Shown piece after piece: positions 8,896-17,757 of a stretch of DNA of 64,000 nt. A program made the translations under genes and the position numbers. This DNA comes from an uncultured Clostridia bacterium (GTDB lineage Bacteria > Bacillota > Clostridia > Oscillospirales > Acutalibacteraceae): the NCBI GenBank assembly GCA_947589415.1, contig CANQBP010000001.1:62001-126000 (forward strand), written 5' to 3'. Under the pieces are notes generated by a model. The model was not told the DNA's origin, did no database searches, and saw only the letters and a list, made by a program, of their open reading frames with translations. Position 1 is the first letter of the stretch, and the number at the start of each line of letters is the position of its first letter.

Positions 8896-11800
8896 ATGAA
8901 TATTTTGGCGGATATTGTAAATGACAGTAACATTACCCGAAAAATACTCTATGTGTTGGGACAGCTTGGAATTTGCGGGGAAGAAGAGGAGATTGCAAGG
9001 GAATTTTTTGATTTTTCAAAGGAGGCTGATTTGTCCCTGCTGACTCGGCTGAAATTGAAAAATCTGAATTATGATTCGGCTCATAATGACAGTAATATGC
9101 TTTTTGACGAGATCAAATGTCTGCCGAAAGACATAACAATGGAAGTGTCCGATAGATTTATTCTGTTTCTTGATGCACTTTGTGGGAATACGATAGGTCG
9201 TTTTTTGTTTCGTATATATTATGAGTATGAAAACGCAGGATTAAGGAATAGATTATGCCATGCTTACGAAAGAAAATATTCCGCAGAAGAATTGCAGCCC
9301 AAAATGCTGGCTTTTTCGGCATTTGGTATGAGCATTGGGAAAAATCTATACACGAACAGCATTATTTTAGCGGCTGCAAAGAATCCCCGTGATGCTTACG
9401 TAGCCGGAAAGAACTATTGTATCAAAGATAACAGTCTGGCTCGTGAGAGACTCTATTCCCTTGCCCTTGCTTACCAAAAAGATGATACATTCAGTGCCGA
9501 AGAACTGGAGGAAATGGAAGGTTGTCTTTTGCAGACAGAAAAAGCTATGTCTTTTCATTACACTGCCGATCAGGAAAATATGGTTCTCCTGTTGTATATG
9601 AGCATGAATTACGGAGATGAACTTCGTCATAGATTTAAACTCCGAATGAAAATGAATTATGATACCCTGCTGTCAGCAATCCTTCAATTCATACCCGATA
9701 ACTATTTCAAAAATAACATGGAGATAGTGGTTGAGGTAGGCGAAACTGCGCTAAATTCAAGCGTGGAAAAAATGATAAAACGCACAGTACAGAGTGCGGT
9801 AATTGTCGATGCTTTCAAGATGCCGGAATCAGGATATCAGGCAAAGAACTCTCTTTGTTTTTTGGAAATGCTGGCAAAAAAATACACTGAACAATTCATA
9901 TCCTGTATGTCCTCCAACGAACCCTTGGGAGTCGGAGCAAAGTGGGGATATATGTTTGACTTTTATCGGTACCTGTATAAAATACTGGAAAGGGCTGTAC
10001 CTGATGTAAAAGAAAAATATGGCTTTGATACTGAAAATATAATGATAGACAATGTTATTCACCAAGAGGTAACGGATGTAAAAAACACTATCCGACGGGA
10101 AGTTATGGATTATCTGAAAGGAAATGCAGATGTCAGCGTTTTAGAGTCGGTGAGAGATGAACTGCTTGAAAATCATAAAAAATGGAGCTACAATCGGCAT
10201 GAGGTAAACTTACTAAGTCAGCTTGCCGGATGCGGAGAATTTTATAACAGGTATTTGTCACTTAAAATCATTCAAAATCCCGGCTGCATTGAAGAGTACA
10301 TCAGTGCAATATTCCGCAGAAACGAAAATGAATTAGCGAAAACGACCATGATCAATGTTTTCAGAGGTGTTATCCGAGAGCATATTTCGCCGGAGGACAG
10401 AATAGGTTTATTTGAATTGATATGCAACCAAAATTTATATTTTGAAGAAAGAAAAACTCTGATAACAGATGCTGCGGTTGCCATTATGGAAGAAAACAGT
10501 GAAGAATTTGATGAAGTCTACGAAATAATATGTCCGAAGCAGGATACGATTATTCGTTGCTGTTATGCCCGTTATCTTGAAAAAACCAATGTCGGCGGCA
10601 AGAACAAAGATCGTCTTATAGCTATGTGTGGTGACAGTTCAAAGGAAGTGCGCCGCATCATAACGGAAATTATCGGACAGCATAGGGAATATGAAAATGA
10701 GGTACTATCAATGCTTTCGGCAAAAAAGCTGGCACTAAGAGAAACAGCTGTTGATATTATCTGCATATGGGGTGTGTCCGATTATTGCGAAATTCTTAAA
10801 AAAGCTGCGGACAGCGAAAAGAGTGTAAAGCTCGCAGATAAGATTAGGGATTTGCTTAGTACCGCTTTATCAATTAAAAATGACGGCGAACATATTTTTA
10901 ACCCAATCGCATTTGTTGAGGATATGCATAGCGGAAAAAGGGCAAAGAAAATTATGTGGCTCTATGATGCTCCTGTTCCGCAGGTTCATTTCAAAAACGG
11001 AGAAATTGCAGATGATAAGTATCTGCAGGCAATAATTCTTTGCTACTGCTCTATGCCTGTACCGGGAAGAAATGAAGGTGCTATGATGCTTGCATCCGAG
11101 CTTGATGAAGAAGAACTGAACCGTTATTCGGCAGAAATATTTTCACATTGGATTAGTGCGGGTGCAGAAGCCAAAACAAAATGGGCAATGTATTTTGCAA
11201 TAATCCACGGCGGAAACAGCATGGTAGAGATAGCACTCAAATGCATAAAAGACTGGTCGGAAAATATGAGGGGTGCAATAGCCGCCGAAGCCGTAAAGGC
11301 AATAGCACTTAACGGAAGTCCGCTTGCCTTAATGACTGTCGATAATTTAGCACATAAATTCAAGCAAAAACAGGTAAAGAAAGCCGCAGCGGAGGCTATG
11401 GATACCGCCGCCGAAGCACTCGGTATTACCGCTGATGAGCTTGGAGATAAGATAGTACCCGACCTCGGTTTTGATGAAAATATGCAAAGAATATTTGATT
11501 ACGGTACAAGAAAATTCAAGGTATATCTGACTCCTGCATTAGAGCTTGAAGTATATGACGAAACCGACAAGAAACTTAAAACTATGCCGTCACCCGGTAA
11601 GAAAGATGATGAGGAAACGGCTAAGACGTCTAACGCGGAATTTAAGCAGATGAAAAAACAGCTTAAAAATGTTATTGCTATACAGAAAACACGTCTTGAA
11701 ACCGCACTGCTTGCCGACAGAAGGTGGAGTAAGGATAACTGGGAGAAACTGTTTGTGAAAAATCCCGTAATGCACAGCTTTGCAATAGGTCTGATATGGG

Positions 11801-12444
11801 CGGCATATGACGGGGATAATATGGTTCGGACGTTCCGATATATGGAGGACGGTACGTTTAATACCGTAGATGAGGAAGAATATGAACTTGCAGACAATAT
11901 GAAAATCGGGCTTGTACACCCGATAGACCTTGACGATGATACACTTTCCGCATGGAAAGAGCAGTTGAGTGACTATGAGATATTACAGCCGATAGAACAG
12001 CTTGAACGTAGGGTTTACAGAGTAAAAGACGAGGAAACGGGGAAATTTGACCTTAACCGTTTCAGCGGCAGAGTGCTTAACGGATTGTCACTTATGGGCA
12101 GAATGGAAAAATTCGGTTGGTCTAAGGGTTCGGTACAAGATGCGGGGGGATTTTCCGTATTTTACCGTGAGGACGTTACCGAAAAAATTAAAAATCCCGA
12201 CGGTACCGTAAGCCTCAAAGGAAATGCGGTTGAACTTCATTTCAGCGGAATGTATATAGGTGATTATGATGAGGATATAACGATAGAAAATGTGCGTTTC
12301 TACACACCCGGAACAATACGGCACGGAAGTTATGTTTATGACGAAGCAGACGACAACAAGGCTATAATGCTTGATAAGGTAAACCCAAGATATTTCAGCG
12401 AGATTTTAAATCAGCTTGAAGAAATAACAAAACTTACAGAATAA
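8896..12444 (+). CDS. DUF4132 protein, copy 1 (MolR/YehI-like)
   Basis: About 1,182 residues. The N-terminal two-thirds is helical with HEAT-like stretches (for example SSKEVRRIITEIIGQH, then LALRETAVDIICIW). The C-terminal third holds the DUF4132 domain, with blocks such as LERRVYRVKDEETG, FGWSKGSVQDAGGF, VELHFSGMY and PRYFSEILNQLEE. Function unknown. I prefer ATG 8896 over 8890 because GTGAGG then has normal spacing. From base 11,293 the sequence is almost the same as in the next gene (a 239-base run is identical), while the 5' two-thirds differ clearly. Large size, repeats and neighbours suggest a scaffold or substrate-recognition subunit; this is inference. Confidence 0.85.
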   Translation: MNILADIVNDSNITRKILYVLGQLGICGEEEEIAREFFDFSKEADLSLLTRLKLKNLNYDSAHNDSNMLFDEIKCLPKDITMEVSDRFILFLDALCGNTIGRFLFRIYYEYENAGLRNRLCHAYERKYSAEELQPKMLAFSAFGMSIGKNLYTNSIILAAAKNPRDAYVAGKNYCIKDNSLARERLYSLALAYQKDDTFSAEELEEMEGCLLQTEKAMSFHYTADQENMVLLLYMSMNYGDELRHRFKLRMKMNYDTLLSAILQFIPDNYFKNNMEIVVEVGETALNSSVEKMIKRTVQSAVIVDAFKMPESGYQAKNSLCFLEMLAKKYTEQFISCMSSNEPLGVGAKWGYMFDFYRYLYKILERAVPDVKEKYGFDTENIMIDNVIHQEVTDVKNTIRREVMDYLKGNADVSVLESVRDELLENHKKWSYNRHEVNLLSQLAGCGEFYNRYLSLKIIQNPGCIEEYISAIFRRNENELAKTTMINVFRGVIREHISPEDRIGLFELICNQNLYFEERKTLITDAAVAIMEENSEEFDEVYEIICPKQDTIIRCCYARYLEKTNVGGKNKDRLIAMCGDSSKEVRRIITEIIGQHREYENEVLSMLSAKKLALRETAVDIICIWGVSDYCEILKKAADSEKSVKLADKIRDLLSTALSIKNDGEHIFNPIAFVEDMHSGKRAKKIMWLYDAPVPQVHFKNGEIADDKYLQAIILCYCSMPVPGRNEGAMMLASELDEEELNRYSAEIFSHWISAGAEAKTKWAMYFAIIHGGNSMVEIALKCIKDWSENMRGAIAAEAVKAIALNGSPLALMTVDNLAHKFKQKQVKKAAAEAMDTAAEALGITADELGDKIVPDLGFDENMQRIFDYGTRKFKVYLTPALELEVYDETDKKLKTMPSPGKKDDEETAKTSNAEFKQMKKQLKNVIAIQKTRLETALLADRRWSKDNWEKLFVKNPVMHSFAIGLIWAAYDGDNMVRTFRYMEDGTFNTVDEEEYELADNMKIGLVHPIDLDDDTLSAWKEQLSDYEILQPIEQLERRVYRVKDEETGKFDLNRFSGRVLNGLSLMGRMEKFGWSKGSVQDAGGFSVFYREDVTEKIKNPDGTVSLKGNAVELHFSGMYIGDYDEDITIENVRFYTPGTIRHGSYVYDEADDNKAIMLDKVNPRYFSEILNQLEEITKLTE

Positions 12445-12507
12445 TAAGTGAAACAGTCACGGTAATTTTTGGAAGGGGGGATTATACAGAGTGAACAGTT
12501 TTAGACA

Positions 12508-12581
12508 ACATACTTAATATTATCAAGGAGTGGGTTATTACGGGTAAAACAGGCAATCAATACTTAATATTATAAAAGGAG
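12508..12581 (+). repeat. Duplicated leader/ribosome-site element before the second DUF4132 gene
   Basis: A roughly 22-base sequence ending in a ribosome site, TACTTAATATTATCAAGGAG (ends 12,530) and TACTTAATATTATAAAAGGAG (ends 12,581), occurs twice, 51 bases apart. The second copy serves the ATG at 12,591. The first has no open reading frame behind it and looks like a leftover of a duplication. Confidence 0.6.
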
Positions 12582-12590
12582 ATAACTAAA

Positions 12591-15500
12591 ATGGATCTAT
12601 TAAACAATAAGAAATACGGCGCTTCAGACCTGCAACAGAAAATATTAACGAAGCTTTCATTTGTGGGAATAAGTGTAGAAAATATGGAAATAGCCGAGGA
12701 ATTTTTCGATTTTTCAAAAGAGCGTGACCTTAGTCTTTTGGATAAAATAAAGCGTCAATATTTGTTCAAGGACGACAATGAGCGTGATATAGATTTAAGA
12801 ACCTTGATATATGAATTGTTATATAGAAGAGGGGAGGATTGTTCCGTAAGATGGACACTGTTTTTTGATGCACTCGGCGGAAGCACAATCGCAAGGTATC
12901 TCGTACTTGACCCTGAAAATGTGCATTTTAAATTATTATTCAATATTTTTAAAGTTAAATATAGTGAGGAATTATCAGCCGCTAAAGTTCTTGCTCTAAT
13001 GCCCGATTCCGATTCAAGAGCCTTATTCATAGAAAAACCTGAAATACTATATATGGCAGGAAGTGAATGTTGTACGGAAGATGAAAGCTATGCAAGAGCT
13101 TCATTATACGCATATATTATCGGATATTGTAAAGACAGCGAAAAGATTACCAATGAACAGATAAAGCTGATGTGCGACTATATCGTTTCAAGGCTCGGTA
13201 TTATAGAATATGCGGAAGAAAAAGAACGGATATACGATTATATCATTCCAAGGGTCGGTATTAAAGAATATGAAGGCAAAAAAGAAAAGGATTTATTTAA
13301 AAAAGCGAAAATTGCCTTTGAGTCGCTTTGCGGAGATAAAAGAATTTACAAACTTATGAAGAATTATGTAAAACAGGATATCAGAGTAATAATAGAAAGT
13401 GTGTATGGCGAGGGAGATATATGTATAAAAAATAATATTGATAAACTTCTCTCTATCGTAGACAATGATAAATTTTTAGATTTCGCAAATAAAGAATTTA
13501 AAAGGAAAGAACGCATTACATTGATTATGTATTCAATATGTAAATGCTATATTGAATATTATCCTTTGAATAAAGACAGGATTGGCAACGGAAATATCAA
13601 TGCATACTATTACATTCTTAAATATATGGCACAAAAATATCCGACAGAGTTTGCTTGTGTTATGTTTAGCGGTGAAAAATTACCATACAATTTCGGGGGC
13701 GTCGGTTACATTTGTTTTTATACGAAAATGCTTGATATACTTGAAAAAAACAATCCGAAATATATTAAAGAGGGTAATATTGATTTTGAGAAGAAATTTA
13801 TTGATGCGGTAATTAACTGTGAAAAGCGTATTGCAAATCAAATTTCCGATGAGATTGAAAAATATCTGAGTGGGCAAGCCGATATTTCGGTTTTACAGAA
13901 TGTTATTGATGAGGTGGATTACGGTTTCTATTACCGATATAATAAGATGATGATAGAAGCCGTGGAGATATATCCGAAATTTTATGACAAATATGTATCC
14001 TTTAAAACCATTGTGTGTCCGGATCATGTAGCCGGAAGTGTACAATCCGATAATGCATATAGTCTTGTAAAGAAAATTATATCTGCACTTATAAGGGAAA
14101 ATGTTACTATGCAGCATCGTATAAAATTATATGAATATATTAACGAAGTTACATATAACGAACGTGTGTCCCGCCTTGCCGAAGAGGCAATCAGAGATTC
14201 AATGGTTGAACGAAGAGAAGAACTTGACAGCGAATATGAAATGTTTTTCGGGAACGGCTCTGTATATCTAAGAAAGATTTATGCGGAATATCTTGACATA
14301 ACCAACGGCGAGGATAATAAAAATAAAGACAGATTACTTGCTATGTGTTCGGATACCTCAAAGGAAGTCAAAGCTGTTGTTATCAATTTGATATTAAAGC
14401 ATAAGGAATATGAGGAAGATATATTCGGTCTTATTTCCTCAAAAAAGCAGGCTGTCCGTGATACTGCAATAGATATACTGTCGGGTTGGGGAGCAAATAA
14501 TTACCGTGATATTTTTGAAAAAGCACTTAAAACCGAGAAAAGTGCAAAAATTGCCGATAAACTAAGTAAACTGCTGAATATTGCAGTTTCGGGAAAATCA
14601 GAGGAAACTGAAAATTTACCGGAACAGATAGTAGAAAAACTGCATAAGGGCGGTAAGAACAGAAAAGTTTTATGGCTGTATGAAAAAGCAAATCCCGTTG
14701 TACATTTCAAAAACGGGGAAGCGGCTGATGATAAATATATGCAGGCAATAATACTTTGCTATGCAAATATGCAGACACTCGGCAGGAATGATGTTGCAAT
14801 TATGCTTGCCGATAAACTCAAGGAAGATGAACTGTCAAAATTTTCAATGGAAATATTCTCAAAATGGCTCGATGACGGTGCGGAGTCCAAAAAGAAATGG
14901 GCATTGTATTTTTCGGTAATTCACGGCGGAGATGTAATGGTGGAAACCGCACTTTCATACATAAAGGAATGGGCGGAGAATATGAGGGGGGCAATAGCCG
15001 CCGAGGCCGTAAAGGCAATAGCACTTAACGGAAGTCCGCTTGCCTTAATGACTGTCGATAATTTAGCACATAAATTCAAGCAAAAACAGGTAAAGAAAGC
15101 CGCAGCGGAGGCTATGGATACCGCCGCCGAAGCACTCGGTATTACCGCTGATGAGCTTGGAGATAAGATAGTACCCGACCTCGGTTTTGATGAAAATATG
15201 CAAAGAATATTTGATTACGGTACAAGAAAATTCAAGGTATATCTGACCCCCGCATTAGAGCTTGAAGTATATGACGAAACCGACAAGAAACTTAAAACTA
15301 TGCCGTCACCGGGCAAAAAAGATGATGAGGAAACGGCAAAGGCGTCTAATGCGGAATTTAAGCAGATGAAAAAACAGCTTAAAAACGTTATTTCCATACA
15401 GAAAATACGTCTTGAAACTGCCCTGCTTGCCGACAGAAGGTGGAGTAGGGATAATTGGGAAAAACTGTTTGTGAAAAATCCCGTAATGCACAGCTTTGCA

Positions 15501-16175
15501 ATAGGCTTGATATGGGCGGCATATGACGGGGATAATATGGTTCAGACGTTCCGATATATGGAGGACGGCAGCTTCAATACCGTAGATGAGGAAGAATATG
15601 AACTTACAGACAATGTAAAAATCGGGCTTGTACACCCGATAGATCTTGACGATGATACACTTTCCGCATGGAAAGAGCAGTTAAGCGACTATGAGGTATC
15701 GCAGCCGATAGAACAGCTCGAACGCAGGGTTTACAGAATAAATAACGGAGAAATAGGAAAACTTGACCTTAAACGTTTTAACGGAAGAGTGCTTAACGGT
15801 ATGTCACTTTTAGGCAGGACTTCAAAATTCGGTTGGTCTAAGGGTTCGGTACAAGACGGCGGAGGATTTTACGTATTTTACCGTGAGGACGTTACCGAAA
15901 AAATTAAAAATCCCGACGGTACCGTAAGCCTCAAAGGAAATGCGGTTGAACTTCATTTCAGCGGTATGTATGTCGGCGGTGAAGATGAAAATGTAACAAT
16001 AGAAAATGTTCGTTTCTATATCCCCGGAACAATACGGCACGGAAGTTATGTTTATGACGAGGCAGACAACAAAAAGGCAATAATGCTTGATAAGGTAAAC
16101 CCAAGATATTTCAGCGAGATTTTAAATCAGCTTGAAGAAATAACAAAACAAGCAGAAAGCAGTGCAAAGGCATAA
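12591..16175 (+). CDS. DUF4132 protein, copy 2 (MolR/YehI-like)
   Basis: 1,194 residues, same architecture as the preceding gene: helical, HEAT-like N-terminal part and a C-terminal DUF4132 domain (LERRVYRINNGE, FGWSKGSVQDGGGF, VELHFSGMY). The 3' third (from about 14,968) is nearly identical in DNA to copy 1, whereas the N-terminal 750 residues are only loosely similar, with more lysine and isoleucine. A 60 bp in-frame tandem duplication lies at 13,176-13,295 (DYIVSRLGIIEY followed by DYIIPRVGIKEY). Start ATG with AAAAGGAG 10 bases upstream. It is the last gene of the six-gene operon. Confidence 0.85.
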   Translation: MDLLNNKKYGASDLQQKILTKLSFVGISVENMEIAEEFFDFSKERDLSLLDKIKRQYLFKDDNERDIDLRTLIYELLYRRGEDCSVRWTLFFDALGGSTIARYLVLDPENVHFKLLFNIFKVKYSEELSAAKVLALMPDSDSRALFIEKPEILYMAGSECCTEDESYARASLYAYIIGYCKDSEKITNEQIKLMCDYIVSRLGIIEYAEEKERIYDYIIPRVGIKEYEGKKEKDLFKKAKIAFESLCGDKRIYKLMKNYVKQDIRVIIESVYGEGDICIKNNIDKLLSIVDNDKFLDFANKEFKRKERITLIMYSICKCYIEYYPLNKDRIGNGNINAYYYILKYMAQKYPTEFACVMFSGEKLPYNFGGVGYICFYTKMLDILEKNNPKYIKEGNIDFEKKFIDAVINCEKRIANQISDEIEKYLSGQADISVLQNVIDEVDYGFYYRYNKMMIEAVEIYPKFYDKYVSFKTIVCPDHVAGSVQSDNAYSLVKKIISALIRENVTMQHRIKLYEYINEVTYNERVSRLAEEAIRDSMVERREELDSEYEMFFGNGSVYLRKIYAEYLDITNGEDNKNKDRLLAMCSDTSKEVKAVVINLILKHKEYEEDIFGLISSKKQAVRDTAIDILSGWGANNYRDIFEKALKTEKSAKIADKLSKLLNIAVSGKSEETENLPEQIVEKLHKGGKNRKVLWLYEKANPVVHFKNGEAADDKYMQAIILCYANMQTLGRNDVAIMLADKLKEDELSKFSMEIFSKWLDDGAESKKKWALYFSVIHGGDVMVETALSYIKEWAENMRGAIAAEAVKAIALNGSPLALMTVDNLAHKFKQKQVKKAAAEAMDTAAEALGITADELGDKIVPDLGFDENMQRIFDYGTRKFKVYLTPALELEVYDETDKKLKTMPSPGKKDDEETAKASNAEFKQMKKQLKNVISIQKIRLETALLADRRWSRDNWEKLFVKNPVMHSFAIGLIWAAYDGDNMVQTFRYMEDGSFNTVDEEEYELTDNVKIGLVHPIDLDDDTLSAWKEQLSDYEVSQPIEQLERRVYRINNGEIGKLDLKRFNGRVLNGMSLLGRTSKFGWSKGSVQDGGGFYVFYREDVTEKIKNPDGTVSLKGNAVELHFSGMYVGGEDENVTIENVRFYIPGTIRHGSYVYDEADNKKAIMLDKVNPRYFSEILNQLEEITKQAESSAKA
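13176..13295 (+). repeat. 60-bp in-frame tandem duplication inside DUF4132 copy 2
   Basis: Two adjacent 60-base units (13,176-13,235 and 13,236-13,295) encode related 20-residue segments starting DYIVSRLGIIEY and DYIIPRVGIKEY. The first DUF4132 gene lacks the duplication. Confidence 0.7.
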
Positions 16176-16179
16176 AAAA

Positions 16180-16208
16180 AAATTCCCTGCCGCAGTTGTG
16201 CGGCAGGG
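16180..16208 (-). terminator. Rho-independent terminator of dapF (and end of the DUF4132 operon)
   Basis: A perfect 10 bp GC-rich stem (CCCTGCCGCA 16,185-16,194; TGCGGCAGGG 16,199-16,208) with loop GTTG. On the minus strand it is followed by a long T run (the A run at 16,174-16,182), an ideal terminator for dapF. On the plus strand the T run is poor, but the stem is in the right place to slow readthrough from the DUF4132 gene. Confidence 0.85.
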
Positions 16209-16214
16209 CAGACA

Positions 16215-17069
16215 TTATTCTAAATCATCTGTATCTATAACTCCCTCGAATACCTTAACGGCGTTACCCTCCATTATCACGGTATCATCGTCTTTGAAAG
16301 TGTCTGTAAGAATACCGCCGCGGAGATTTACGCTTATGGGAGTGTTTCGCCTGCAATAGCCGTTAAGCACACTCGCAACCGCTGCGGCACATGACCCCGT
16401 TCCGCAGGCATAAGTTTCTCCCGAACCACGCTCCCATACCCTCATTCGGATATTTTTGTCATCAATTATTTGTATAAATTCCGTGTTTACCCTGTCGGGG
16501 AAGATGGGAAGATTTTCAAACACCGGACCGATTTTTTCAAGCTCTATACTGTCAACATCATCTACAAAGGTCACACAATGCGGATTGCCCATTGAAACGG
16601 CCGTGCAAAGATATGTTTTTCCGCAAACGTCCAACGGCTGATTTATAAAGCTATCGCCGTCATAGAGCATAGGTATATCTTTGGGAGTCAAAACAGCCTT
16701 TCCCATATCAACGCTTGCACCTGCAAATTTGTTGTTCTCGCTCTTTATTTTAATGGTTTTTATCCCGCTTTTAGTATCAATGGTCACAATATCCTTGTGA
16801 GCATAATTATTGTCATAAATGAATTTTGCGACACAACGTATTGCGTTGCCGCACATAGCACCTTCGGAGCCGTCAATATTGAACATACGCATTTGTGCAT
16901 CTGCCTTATCGGACGGGCATATCAGGACTATACCGTCCCCGCCTATTCCCTTGTGCCTGTCGGAAATTAAAATGCTTAAATCATTAGGATTATCAATTTT
17001 GTATTCAAAGCAATCAATATAGATATAATCATTTCCCGCACCGTGCATTTTGGTAAAGTGTATTTTCAT
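16215..17069 (-). CDS. dapF: Diaminopimelate epimerase
   Basis: 284 residues, full family length. DapF converts LL- to meso-diaminopimelate without a cofactor, for lysine and peptidoglycan synthesis in the cytosol. Both catalytic cysteines are present, in EGAMCGNAIRC and in YACGTGSCAAAVAS. The N terminus KMHGAGNDYIYID is the family signature. ATG 17,069 follows AAGGAGGAATTTTC. The gene stands alone with its own promoter and terminator. Confidence 0.97.
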   Translation of the reverse strand: MKIHFTKMHGAGNDYIYIDCFEYKIDNPNDLSILISDRHKGIGGDGIVLICPSDKADAQMRMFNIDGSEGAMCGNAIRCVAKFIYDNNYAHKDIVTIDTKSGIKTIKIKSENNKFAGASVDMGKAVLTPKDIPMLYDGDSFINQPLDVCGKTYLCTAVSMGNPHCVTFVDDVDSIELEKIGPVFENLPIFPDRVNTEFIQIIDDKNIRMRVWERGSGETYACGTGSCAAAVASVLNGYCRRNTPISVNLRGGILTDTFKDDDTVIMEGNAVKVFEGVIDTDDLE

Positions 17070-17108
17070 GAAAATTCCTCCTTTGAATAATACGGTAACT
17101 TTATTCTG

Positions 17109-17137
17109 ATTATATCAGCTTTGATTGAATTTTACAA
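17109..17137 (-). promoter_or_regulatory. Promoter of dapF
   Basis: On the minus strand TTGTAA (17,132-17,137) and a consensus TATAAT (17,109-17,114) are 17 bp apart, 40 bases before the dapF start codon. Confidence 0.6.
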
Positions 17138-17187
17138 TAGTACATCATAATTGTGCATAAGAAAAAATTAAAAGGAGTCAACAGCTT

Positions 17188-17757
17188 ATGAGTGAAAATG
17201 TATTAAAAGTTAAAAGAAATGAGGGAAAGGGGGATATAAGAACCGCATTTATATTTTCGTGTCCGGGACAGGAGGAGCTTAAAAGCGGATTACTTGTAAA
17301 CGGTCAGACAGGAAAAAATCTCGATATGCTGCTTACAATACTTAATAAAAAGCGACCCGATATTTTTCCCTCAACAAACCGTTACGATTACCGTATAACA
17401 AATTCATCGGAAATTGTACACTATAAGGCACTCGATAACCGAACAGAGGCAAAGCCGCAGGAAATAAATGACCCCGAAAATCTCAAGAGGCTCAAGGAGG
17501 ATATAGCCGGATATAATCATGTCATAACATTCGGAAGATGTTCGGCAATGGGGGCGGAAAGTATAAAAAACGATATCGAATGTAAAAATACGACTTTTGT
17601 ATATTCACAGCACCTGTCCTTTATGAGCCTTAATTCGAGCATAAAGACGGATATAGACGGAAACCCGATAGAAAGGGGAAGTTCGGACGGAACATACAGA
17701 CGTTTAGAGGTTGCGGCACAAAAAATACTTGATCAGATTATTGCTTCTGAAAAATAG
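17188..17757 (+). CDS. Uracil-DNA glycosylase superfamily-like protein
   Basis: 189 residues, unnamed. The block FIFSCPGQEELKSGLLVNG followed by TGKNLDMLL is in the position and style of the G-E-A-P-G...G-R-A-G-x-x-L motif of family 4/5-type uracil-DNA glycosylases. A late QHLSFMS could stand for their H-P-S motif, and YNHVITFGRCSA for the strand before it. There are no Fe-S cysteines of the family 4 kind. The fold is likely; activity is not shown. ATG 17,188 has AAAAGGAG upstream. Its 3' end overlaps the convergent M23 gene by 20 bases. Confidence 0.5.
   Translation: MSENVLKVKRNEGKGDIRTAFIFSCPGQEELKSGLLVNGQTGKNLDMLLTILNKKRPDIFPSTNRYDYRITNSSEIVHYKALDNRTEAKPQEINDPENLKRLKEDIAGYNHVITFGRCSAMGAESIKNDIECKNTTFVYSQHLSFMSLNSSIKTDIDGNPIERGSSDGTYRRLEVAAQKILDQIIASEK

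Noticed and set aside
11254-16170. The duplicated DUF4132 3' ends as a pure assembly error
   Set aside because: The 5' parts of the two genes differ clearly and each gene has its own start, ribosome site and intact frame, and scattered differences occur in the shared part after 11,532, so two real genes are more likely.
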